This document shows, piece by piece, positions 35,275 to 44,885 of a stretch of 64,000 bases of DNA. The number at the start of each line of letters is the position of its first letter. Positions within the stretch are counted from its first letter, which is position 1. The stretch is from Suillus spraguei. Lineage: Eukaryota; Basidiomycota; Agaricomycetes; Boletales; Suillaceae. The translations under genes were made by a program, and so were the position numbers. The stretch is from assembly GCA_016800925.1 (NCBI GenBank), contig JABCPU010000304.1:17411-81410 (forward strand), written 5' to 3'. The notes under the pieces were generated by a model. That model did not search any database, had not been told where the DNA came from, and was given only the letters and a program-made list of their open reading frames with translations.

Positions 35275-35870
35275 TTTGCAGGCGCACCCCTGTAAGCGTC
35301 ACCCCGTCACCCTCCCATATAAGGTATCTGGTTATGCAAGTGGCTGTCCGTCACCCTCATATTTTTTTCCCATATGCCATTTTTTTCTCTCTTGGCTGTA
35401 TCATCGTCACCTTTCACCTTTTAAGCGTCACCTTTTCCCTTTCAAGCGTCACCTGTGCAGGTGCACTCCTGTAAGCGTCACCCCGTCACCCTCCCATATC
35501 AGATATCTGGTTCTGTGAGTGGCTGTCCGTCACCCTCATATTTTTTGCCCAGATGCCATTTTTTTATTTCTTGGCTGTATCATCATCACCTTTGACCGTT
35601 CAAGCGTCACCTTTTCCCTTTCAAGCGTCACCTTTGCAGGTGCACCCCTGTAAGCGTCACCCCGTCACCCTCATATTTTCTGCCCAGATGCCATTTTTTC
35701 TCTCTTGGCTGTATCATCGTCACCTTTGACCGTTCAAGCGTCACCTTTTCCCTCTCAAGCGTCACCTTTTCCCTCTCAAGCGTCACCTTTTCCCTTTCAA
35801 GCGTCACCTTTGCAGGTGCACCCCTGTAAGTGTCAACCCGTCACCCTCCCATATGGGTATCTGGTTGATA
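35275..35870. repeat. Tandem repeat, about 178-bp unit, four copies
   Basis: The phrase CCTGTAAGCGTCACCCCGTC recurs at about 35288, 35468, 35647 and 35823, giving periods of 180, 179 and 176 bp. Each unit also carries a nested short repeat (CAAGCGTCACCTTTTCCCT and variants), which is expanded in the third unit. The array directly follows the truncated XRN1 fragment. The stretch 35910-35925 next to it contains CCCTAACCCTAA. Confidence 0.85.
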
Positions 35871-35999
35871 GTGGATCGTAGGTTGCGTAGGTGGATGGCT
35901 CAGTGCTTGAGACCCTAACCCTAATCTATGGTTTAAATTTCGGTCGGAGAGAGAGAATTTCCTTTTGTGGAAGAATTAGGGTTGACTGTGTCATGATGG

Positions 36000-36375
36000 A
36001 CGGGATGAGCAGCGGCTCTCTCAGGGGACCGTCCATGCACTGTCATGTGATACTCATATGATGTGTACCCTGCCCACCAGCGGCTCCGTGAGGGGACCGT
36101 ACATGTGGACAATCCATGCACTGTCATGTGACACACATATTATGTGTGCCGTGCTCACCAGCGGCTCCCTAAGGGGACCGCACATATGGACTATCATGTG
36201 ACACTCATATTATGTGTACCCTGCCCACCAGCGGCTCCGTGAGGGGACCGCACATGTGGACAATCCATGCACTGTCATGTGACACGCATATTATGTGTGC
36301 CGTGCTCACCAGCGGCTCCGTGAGGGGACTGCACATGTGGACCGTCCATGCACTGTCATGTGATACTCATATTAT
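36000..36375. repeat. Tandem repeat with alternating unit length (about 69 and 81 bp)
   Basis: CAGCGGCTC occurs at 36010, 36078, 36159, 36229 and 36309, so spacings alternate 68, 81, 70, 80. Two unit types alternate: one preceded by ACCCTGCCCAC and one by GCCGTGCTCAC. The real repeating unit is therefore a dimer of about 150 bp. Confidence 0.8.
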
Positions 36376-36569
36376 AAGGATTTCTGTAAATGGGTTAGGT
36401 ATAAAATGTGGTTTGGTTACCCCTAAGGCCCGTAAAAACAACTTCATATTCAAGTAGGTCATCAAAACCTTCATATATAATCTACCTTAAGCCCTACAAA
36501 ACAGTAATAAATAGTCTAAATACAATATTATAACCAACACATATAGAGCACTGAGCAACCAGAAAATAC

Positions 36570-36723
36570 TCATAGCATGAGTATATCAAGCCAAGTTAAT
36601 AAACCGACCATGTATTACAGAGTTTATTTATGTGAAGTATATACATGTATATACTTCATACATAAATAAAGTCTTTATTACTTGGTTGGTTTATTAACTT
36701 AGCTTGATATACTCATGCTATGA
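36570..36723. repeat. Long AT-rich palindrome, about 75-bp arms
   Basis: The left arm starts TCATAGCATGAGTATATCAA and the right arm ends with its exact reverse complement TTGATATACTCATGCTATGA. The arms meet at a central TATACATGTATA with a few mismatches inside. It lies about 190 bp upstream of the unknown long gene. Confidence 0.85.
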
Positions 36724-36828
36724 ATCAATATGTGGATATACGCCGCATATAAAACAGTAGTGAACGCGGTACACATTATGGTACGCCCATAATTATAATG
36801 TAGCAAGTATACTATATATAATTGTATG

Positions 36829-36884
36829 TATAACCCGCCCTCACAACGGTAGTGAGTGCGGCGATCTTGTTTCGTTGATACAAT
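36829..36884 (+). repeat. Left copy of the 55-bp direct repeat bracketing the unknown gene
   Basis: Begins TATAACCCGCCCTCACAACG, contains TGAGTGCGGC and ends GATACAAT. The same order of blocks recurs at 42291-42345 beyond the gene's 3' end. A related partial block (CAGTAGTGAACGCGG) lies at 36755-36769. Confidence 0.6.
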
Positions 36885-36914
36885 CATCATCATCAATCAC
36901 TATATACATTAACA

Positions 36915-39900
36915 ATGCCTCCCAAGGGTAGAAGATCTGGTGGAAAGAAGACTGGAACGTCAGCAGTGAGTCGAATTCTAAGGAAGATGAGAAGACATAC
37001 TGAAATGAAATGTTAAACACTTATCAGGTGGGATCGGTAGCCAACCTTCAATTGGATACAAGACCTGTGAGAGCAGAAGCACCTGAGAATGACTTGGGGA
37101 AAGAGACACAAAGATTGGATACCTTGGTTGCTAAATGTAAGGCTGGCATTGCATGGTTGAATATCTTGACGTTTGCCCACCGATTTAAATTCGGCATTTA
37201 CAACAATCGTCCTGAGAACGAAACAGAGACAAACAAATTCATATCAGTGTTCAAAACGAAAGGAATCGTGCCGATGAAAGACGTTACTGCGATCCCCATC
37301 ATCATCTCCAAGAAGCGCATCGGAAACTGCGATGCTCTTGTGAGCGACTTCTCGGATCCTGACGTAGTATATATCAAAACGTAGGTCTTCTTGCGATATA
37401 ATTAATTACTCTACAGGGATATAATGATGTCAATGATGACGATGCTGAAGAAGACCAAGACGAAGATGTCATTCGTCAGCTTATCAGCAAGAAGACTAAA
37501 GGGGGCGCCAAACCTAGCCAGCCCTTGACACCTTCTACAGAGGTCTTCAGCCCTTCGAAGGCCACAGGTTGTCAAGACAAGTGTGCTGACGATGACAATG
37601 AGCCACGAGATCAAACGACCCCGAAGGCTCAGATGTCTGCTCCAAAGCCTCGCCCCATTCCTCGCAAGAAACGTCAGGCATCTCCTGTTCGTGCTCCTGT
37701 AGAAGATGAAGCACATACATCACCTTCTACTTCAGAAGATACCGTAAATACACAATGTGAGTGTTAGAATATATTACTTGCTTACCAGACTCCCATCGTC
37801 TTCTGTGCATATATTCTGGCTAACCAACATTACTTCTCACAGATAATTCATCTGATGTGCTCAGCAATGATGGCAGGCAAGACAATGAAGCTCTTGTCGC
37901 CCTGGGTGTAATGGACGACACCACTCATGACACCGACATCATCCTTGGCGACGCTACTCTGCCAAACGCCTCTGATACAACGGTTGTATATGCGGACCCT
38001 AGCCTAGTTAGTGGTACGTGACTCACCAACCCTATCGACATACCAACTTGGTTCCTTCCAGAAGAGAACATGGCCGCTGATAAGACAGTTCTATTAGCGT
38101 CTCAGACGTCTTCCTTGTCCTGTAATCTCATTGCCATTCTTCTTGCTTATAGTCAATACTAACTATTGTTTCAATTACAGTACAGGACCATGATCTTTTG
38201 GGTACGATCCATAACTCATCCTCGGCACCCCCTACTGAAGATGATGATCGGCCAAAAGGTTGTGCTACGGATGATACCACTTGGTTCGAACAGGAGGATG
38301 TCGATGAACTGGCCACTTCTCAAAGCAGCCGTGCTGCTGATCCTGATGCTTCTGTTGAAGAACTTCTCGCCACTCCTGGACCCGAGTGTAAGACGCTTAT
38401 AGAACTGTTGTCAGCGCGTGCTAAACCTCTTTCTCCGTGTGTTTGCTTTTGACAGCCTCCAAACTTGTCCCCACTCAGCCTTTGACTCAGTTGGTAGAAG
38501 AGGTCTCGTCTGTTGTCCACCCTGGTGCGTTTAGTATCATGCTGTAATCTCTCATTGCCAAGTCCAAACCTAACCCTCTTAGCTACTGCTCCCGCTCCCG
38601 CTCCACCTGTCACTGGTTCCTCTACTACTAAACGTCCGAGGACCCACACAGGTACGTCCCCTTAGACTTCACTTCAGTGATATCAAATAACCAACCATCC
38701 TATCGCAGGTGCATCCTCTGGCTCTTCCACCTCTGGCCATGGCAAGAAATCACAGAAGAAGAAGCCTAGGATATGGCGTGCTGCCATTGACGCACAAGAC
38801 ACTGGTGCAGATGAGGTCATCATTATTCCTGGCATGTGATGGACTCATATTTGTCGTTCAATTTCGCATCCTTTGTGCTTCTTTAGAGTTTTGTTTCTGC
38901 CATTGCCTGTATCCTTTGTTTGTCGTCGTCTTAGTGTCGCTCATTCAATCTGCTTGTCTGCAATGCTCTGGCATATCAATGGATGTTGCTCCTACTCAGA
39001 AAATACATCTGAAATGCCGATTGGGCAAAGTGCCCTCTGACATTCTTACAAACAGTTCGTATTTGGCATAGTTCAGGTTTGCGTTCATAAGCACCCACTT
39101 TTGGTCATGCTAGTACGATCGCAGTTTGTCACCGCCGCAGGTCCATCAATGGATCGCACTCACACTTGCACTAGTTGCATTCTCTATTCTCTATTTCATT
39201 GCGGCTCAACTGCACCGTGTCGTCTATATTATTTTAGAGATCAAGTCAAGCTTATGTTGTCTTCAGAGTGCCCACCAGCGAACTCGTTAGCATTTGTAAA
39301 TGTCCGTTATGCGTGCAAGTTAAGCTTTAATTTCAGTCATTTTGCAGATGGCCCTACGTTACCGATGTGCTGCTAGTTGCCCTTTTGTGATTTGATATCC
39401 CCTTGGGATGAACCGAACTACTCAGTGGCATGTTCGCTTCTGATTTGCCTAGTGTCTCCAGCCTTTCTATGGACTAACCTCATTGAGTCTATTTTCCTTC
39501 CATAGGCCCTGAATGTGATAGCCTTACCATTCCAACAACTTCGCTTGCGCTGCCTTGCATTGTGCGTCAGGTTGCTATATGACTCTTTCGATCATTTCGG
39601 TTCGCTACCTTTTACCGGCCCTTTTGCATCCTAATGTGTGCAAGTCACGCCAGGCTGGAACATTGGTCGAGTCGACCTGATTGGGATGCAAAGGAGCCAT
39701 TAATCGCAGCCTCCTTGGATCTTCGCAGATGCTTTTACCATATTGCTCTTTCAGACTTCTGACCTCCCTCCTTTTACCAGCTATGTTACATTCCAATCAA
39801 GTCGACTCGACCGACGTTCCAGCCATAGCTGGCGTGACTTACACACATTAGGATGTAAAAGTGCCGCTAAAAGGCAGCGAGCTCAAATGTTTGAAAAAGT

Positions 39901-41870
39901 CCTTTCTCGACCTCAATTTGCAATCTGCCCTATGGCAATGCACCTGCTTCCAAACACAGCAGCCGCATCTCCCATGTATCTTGTAAGTTTTTTTTTCTCA
40001 CCTTTTCTGCATTTTTCATTTCTATCTCGCTTTCTTGACATTGCATTTGCACGGCCTCTTTTCGATTTCTAGCAGCAGGGTCTTCCTACCTTTGCTCCTT
40101 GTATCCGTACCACCACCACCATCAATAATCCGATCGCCATCAGCGCAGTCGACTGGCCCACTTTGGACAATCTCAATGTCCCAGCTATCGCTTCCAAAAG
40201 ATCCCAGGTGCTGACTTATGGCAACGATCATTTTGAGGCGAGGTCCTTTGCTCATTTCAGATGCTGAGGCCGGTGCTCACTTACTACTTGATTTTATTTT
40301 ATTTTAGGCATACAAAGCCAGCTTTCACATCGAACTGTCGGTCAACAAGCTCTCGCCCCACGTCTTTCTACAATATACGACGCAAGAACACCATTGCATT
40401 GTCATCGCTTTGGTGGCTTTGCAGTCCTACATGGCTGATGTGAAGACGTTGGTTGCTGCTGCAGTCAAGAAGGAATGCTCGAGCGAAGCTGAGGATATGG
40501 ACTCGAACGAACATAGTCCCACGAGAGACAAAGAGCGTCTCAAATCTTTGCAGAAATGGTTGGCTTCGGAATACCCTCTCGGCTACAAAGACCGATCGTA
40601 TGAATACTTACTGAGATGCATAGTCAGTGACCTGAACGATTTTTCGCAAGGTCTTCCCAATTCTTCCAAGGAGAAGTTGAGCATGCAAGAGTTTGCTGCA
40701 TGCATCTGCAAGATGACTTGTGTGGACTCTCCTTCGTCGGTCGCGGCCCCTCTCATCTTAACAGCGCCATCCACCGCCGTCTTGCGCATCGCTTATGCTC
40801 GGATGCTCAAATACGCTCCTCTAAACTCGCCTGCAGCAGCTGAGAAATTTATTCAGCAATGCTACATCATCGCTGCCAACCATCTCCAGATTCAGCATGT
40901 TCCATGGCATGCGCCTCATTCGGGAGGTAAAGGTCGTCCGTCGCGCAAGGCCATCCATAACTCATGGGTGAATCTCGGGAAGTCGTCGTTGGCCAATAAT
41001 GCGGGCGTCGGTCGAGCCAACCCTCAACCGGTGGACATGGCAGCAGAGGCAGCGAAGAAAGCAGATGCATCGGATGCTCGAGCGCCATGGGTGGTCGAGT
41101 CTATAACGCTTCAGTCTCTCCCTCACTTCTTTGGTCGGGACAGTCTTCCTGATGAATTCACATTGGAGAACATCGAATGCAAAATGGACGAGCTGTTGAC
41201 GAAGATATACAAATGGGTTTTCGCCAACTTCGACCGAGAAAAGCCGCTTCACAAGATAGCCTTGCTCGCAGGGATTTACTTCAGTCATGTGTTGCCGGAC
41301 ATGTTCTGGGATGTGAAAGACAAGCCTACGAAAGACAAGCTTCTAGGGGAATATGCGACCATGCATGCAGTGAGAGCACTTCCCTGGAAGGCCAACAAGG
41401 GCAGTCGCAAGGGAAGCACCTGGAGGGCGCAGTTCGTGGCTATGGTGCCAGCATACATCATCTCAGTGTATGAGCATGAGAGCCCTTTGCGAGAATACTT
41501 CAACAACTGGAGGGCATTCCCGACGCCGTGGAATGCAAAGAACAGCGCTAAAGGGATTGGATCGCTGAATTTGGTGAGGATGGGGCTGGCAAAGGCCCGC
41601 TGCAGTCAGATCTTCAAGGGCGGCGCCCCATTGTCTGATTGGGTGCTGCTCACCAATGAGGAGTTGGTGATGAAGCACAGTGAGCTCATGGGCCACCTCG
41701 AAGACCGGCAGTACGGACCTTTCAAGATCGCAGTTGCATTCTTCGGGCTTGATAAAGCAGTGGAAATAGGAGCGACGACCGGCACATACACCAACCATCC
41801 TGCAATGACATCCATCGCACAGAAGAAGCGCCAGCTCCCAAGGGCGAATCAGATTCAGAGGTTGAGATAA
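36915..41870 (+). CDS. Long multi-intron gene of unknown function inside the repeat island
   Basis: Not recognised. Exon 1 (36915-36965) starts MPPKGRRSGGKKTGTSA; exon 2 (37028-37380) gives VGSVANLQLDTRPVRAEAPE and AWLNILTFAHRFKFGIYNN. A series of short, mostly phase-1 exons follows at 37417-37756, 37843-38013, 38062-38121, 38181-38390 and on to about 38840. These are acidic, Ser/Thr/Pro-rich, with a basic KKSQKKKPR patch. Exons between 38.9 and 40.2 kb are uncertain, and a foldback sits there. From 40311 a clean 3' splice site opens the main block (AYKASFHIELSVNKLSPHVF), which runs uninterrupted to 41870. It includes LQKWLASEYPLGYKDRSYEY, FFGRDSLPDEFTLENIECKM and LLAGIYFSHVLPDMFWDVKD, with no membrane segment. 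Intron borders and codon use look like a live gene. One base seems missing at the exon 2 donor (near 37381). The N-terminal half looks disordered and regulatory, and the C-terminal 500 residues look globular. Confidence 0.6.
39608..39874. repeat. Foldback: about 80-bp inverted arms around about 100 bp
   Basis: The left arm (39608-39685) contains CATCCTAATGTGTGCAAGTC and GGTCGAGTCGAC. The right arm (39786-39874) contains the matching GTCGACTCGACC and GACTTACACACATTAGGATG. The arms differ by a few substitutions and a 6-nt gap. It falls in the poorly resolved middle of the unknown gene, either in an intron or as an insertion. Confidence 0.8.
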
Positions 41871-41912
41871 TAGAACATGCCCAGAACAAACGACACCGGC
41901 ATTAGAACTACC

Positions 41913-41947
41913 ATGACCGCGCTCACAACTGTTGTGAGCGCGGTTTA
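41913..41947. repeat. Palindrome just past the unknown gene's stop
   Basis: CCGCGCTCACAAC is followed by TG and then its near-exact complement TTGTGAGCGCGG. Single-arm versions of the same block (TGAGYGCGG) occur in the bracketing direct repeats, so the three sites look related. It lies 45 bp after the stop codon and could also act as a transcription-end hairpin. Confidence 0.65.
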
Positions 41948-42290
41948 GTATACACATGCACGTACATGAGGAGGCAACATATTTGTGAAGGGTATACGGT
42001 ACTTGAAACAGCATTTAATAACCATCCGTTGGCTATGTTGCATGGCTGCAGGTGTGACCGCATGTTCAGACTTATGCCTCCGATACAACGGTTGCGTGTG
42101 CGTCGTACACGTACATTTTGTTTGTTACAATGTAGGGCTGTTTGATTGTACAAACATACTATAAAAGGCGTGCCTTGCTGTCCGGCATCAATAATGTGTA
42201 CTGTGTTCTGACCGTCATGATGTGGGTGCTTGTCCAACTGTGCCATTATATGCTGATATGTGCACTAAATTTGTAGACTGATGCTGATGC

Positions 42291-42345
42291 TATAACCGCC
42301 CTCGCCACTGTTCTGAGCGCGGCCATAGCGGTGTAGCGATACAAT
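42291..42345 (+). repeat. Right copy of the 55-bp direct repeat bracketing the unknown gene
   Basis: Begins TATAACCGCCCTCGCCACTG, contains CTGAGCGCGGCCAT and ends GATACAAT. It matches 36829-36884 in block order and length with perhaps 65-75 percent identity by eye. Confidence 0.6.
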
Positions 42346-42659
42346 TATTGTATCGCTCGAGATGTCATGGTTGCTGCGCTGGCAGAACCAAATGAGTTCT
42401 ACAGGACAGGGTTGCTGGTCCGAGTTGTGACAGGCGGCATAATTTTGGTTGGTAAGTAGAAAGAATAATTGTTCATATTTGGTATTCACATTGTGACGGT
42501 CGAGAACGTTGTGACGGCACAGGTTTCTACAATGAGAAAGGGCTGGGTGATCGATGCGCCTGGCAGGGGTCATATCTGCATGGACACTGCGTACCTTGAA
42601 AGAAAAGAACAAACCTTTCTTACGAGGTACACACTGTCCATGCATACATGGGAAATTCA

Positions 42660-43400
42660 TACCGCTGCCACTATATACATAATGTTCTACATGCAGTTCC
42701 ACAGGCCATGTGTTGGTGTACGTAGAGAGAAAGGTTACTACTTACTTGCGCACCTGGGTGCAGATGGATGAAGAAAGGGAAATCCATCCTGCTGCGCCTA
42801 TGTATCATAAAGTTCATGTACCAAGTAGGGGTGCACCTGGTACATGAGACCGAGTGCATGCATATATGTCGATCCATGCCACCACCCCTATGTAAATAAT
42901 GCTCTATATACAATTCCACAGACCACGCGTCGGTGTACCTGGAAAGGAAGGATACTAGTTCCTCGCGAGGCTGGGCGTACCCAGTCCATGTGGATAGCCC
43001 AGTTCACAGCAAAGCTGCATCCCATCTCAAATATGATCATCAGATGTGATCTTCATATCTGATCTCCATGATATCCGGACATACTCCTGTCAAGTAGTTC
43101 CACACTTCCCTTCAGATCCACAGAGCTCCGCTCCTCCCCCACCAGAACTCCCCCTCAGATTTCATCCGAAATTTGGGGCTCATATTCAGGAAAGGGACAC
43201 AGTATATAAGCTGAGGCCAAGCCCTTCTGATGGACGTCCAGGATTGCCTGGCCGCACCAGCTTGAAGAAAGAGAAAGCCATGCCGCTGCGCCTATATAGA
43301 TAATGCTCTATATACAATTCCACAGGCCACGCATCGGTGTACCTGGAGAGGAATGATAGTAGTTCCTCGCGAGCCTGGGTGGACCCAGTCCATGTGGATA
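42660..43400. repeat. Three dispersed direct copies of a repeat about 100-120 bp long
   Basis: Copies begin near 42665, 42884 and 43278. Each carries TAATGCTCTATATACAATTC (or a close variant), then CCACAGGCCACGC-like sequence, TCGGTGTACCTGGA and a CTCGCGAGCCTGGG-like end. The last copy leads straight into the palindrome at 43377. No coding frame is conserved across them. Confidence 0.7.
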
Positions 43401-43544
43401 ACCCAGTACACCGCGAAAATGGATGTCCATACTGGGTATTAAAGATATTTTCTTTGTCAACTGAAGAAAATATTTGTAATACCCTGCAGTATGTGCATCC
43501 ATGTTCAAGGTGTACTGGGTTATCCACATGGACTGGGTCCACCC
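43377..43544. repeat. 168-bp inverted repeat with about 82-bp arms
   Basis: The left arm starts GGGTGGACCCAGTCCATGTG and the right arm ends CACATGGACTGGGTCCACCC. The pairing continues inward through ATAACCCAGTACACC and ATATTTTCTT with a few mismatches. Confidence 0.85.
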
Positions 43545-43574
43545 GAGAAAATATTGTCAATACCCAGTAGTATC

Positions 43575-43657
43575 ATTTTAGAGGGTTTTTGCAAGTGGGT
43601 TGGGTTTGGGTTCAGGTTGGGTTCTCATTTTTTGGCGTAGAGTTATATAGAGTCACT
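43575..43657 (+). repeat. Left 83-bp direct repeat flanking the 87-bp satellite
   Basis: Begins TTTTAGAGGGTTTTTGCAAG, runs through TTGGGTTTGGGTTCAGG and ends TATATAGAGTCACT. An essentially identical copy lies on the other side of the array at 44457-44539. Confidence 0.88.
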
Positions 43658-44456
43658 GTTGGTATAGAGCTATATCACCTCATATAGGACCATATATATA
43701 TGCGCTGCAGGCAAGAGATATATCATGGTACCAAATGGCACTGGACCTCGATGGGACTATGTGAGCCCATATAGGACCATATTTATATGCGCTGCAGGCA
43801 AGAGATATATCATGGTACCAAATGGCACTGGACCTCGATGGGACTATGTGAGCCCATATAGGACCATATATATATGCGCTGCAGGTAAGAGATATATCAT
43901 GGTACCAAATGGCACTGGACCTCGATGGGACTATGTGAGCCCATATAGGACCATATATATATGCGCTGCAGCTAAGAGATATATCAATGGTACCAAATAG
44001 ACCTCGACCTCGATGGGACTATGTGAGCCCATATAGGACCATATATATATGCGCTGCAGATAAAAGATATATCATGGTACCAAATAGACCTCGACCTCGA
44101 TGGGACTATGTGAGCCCATATAGGACCATATATATATGCGCTGCAGGTAAGGAATATATCATGGTACCAAATAGAACTCGACCTTGATGGGACTATGTGA
44201 GCCCATATAGGACCATATATATATGCGCTGCAGGTAAGAGATATATCATGGTACCAACTAGACCTCGACCTCGATGGGACTATGTGAGCCCATATAGGAC
44301 CATATATATATGCGCTGCAGCTAAGAGATATATCAATGGTACCAAATAGACCTCGACCTCGATGGGACTATGTGAGCCCATATAGGACCATATATATATG
44401 CGCTGCAGATAAAAGATATATCATGGTACCAAATAGACCTTGACCTCGATGGGACT
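43658..44456 (+). repeat. Tandem satellite, 87-bp unit, about nine copies
   Basis: The landmark GGACCATAT occurs at 43687, 43774, 43861, 43948, 44036, 44123, 44210, 44297 and 44385, so the period is 87 with two 88-bp steps. Units are nearly identical. The unit is divisible by three, so frames at 43725-44000 and 43987-44187 stay open and repeat a 29-residue peptide (VPNGTGPRWDYVSPYRTI...). That openness is a by-product of the period and is broken at each 88-bp unit. I do not call it a gene. Confidence 0.9.
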
Positions 44457-44539
44457 ATTTTAGAGGGTTTTTGCAAGTGGGTTGGGTTTGGGTTCAGGTT
44501 GGGTTCTCATTTTTTGGCGTAGAGTTATATAGAGTCACT
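44457..44539 (+). repeat. Right 83-bp direct repeat flanking the 87-bp satellite
   Basis: Same sequence as 43575-43657, starting in the truncated last satellite unit (GGGACTATTTTAGAGGG) and ending TATATAGAGTCACT. Confidence 0.88.
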
Positions 44540-44679
44540 AATTATCTTAACGGGGCTGTCTAGGGTAGCCAGGACGATGCAACCACGACGCAACTCGGCG
44601 TAACTTCCAAATCGAGACGACCATCTGATGCAACCTGCAGTCGAAATAGCCGGGCGCCCGCCTATTCTCATGGATTCTG

Positions 44680-44885
44680 GCGCAACAGCGACGCAACCTG
44701 GCGCAACTTGGTGCAACAGCGATGCAACTTGGTGCAACCTGGTGTAACAGTGACGCAACCTGGCGCAACTTGGCGCAACCTGGTGTAACTCGGTGCAACA
44801 GTGACGCAACCTGGCGTAACTTGGTGCAACTTGGTGCAACCTGGTGTAACTTGGTGCAACAGCGATGCAACCTGGTGCTACCTGA
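44680..44885. repeat. Short-period minisatellite of GCAAC-type units
   Basis: Degenerate units close to GCAACCTGGT and GCAACTTGGC repeat with a period near 10-11 bp. Mixed variants (GTGTAAC, GCGCAAC, GATGCAAC) show old divergence. Open frames on the minus strand here (Val-Ala-Pro and Leu-Arg rich) are by-products. Confidence 0.8.

Noticed and set aside
44525..44870. Overlapping minus-strand frames rich in Val-Ala-Pro and Leu-Arg repeats
   Set aside because: They are direct translations of the short GCAAC minisatellite in three frames; none is preferred.
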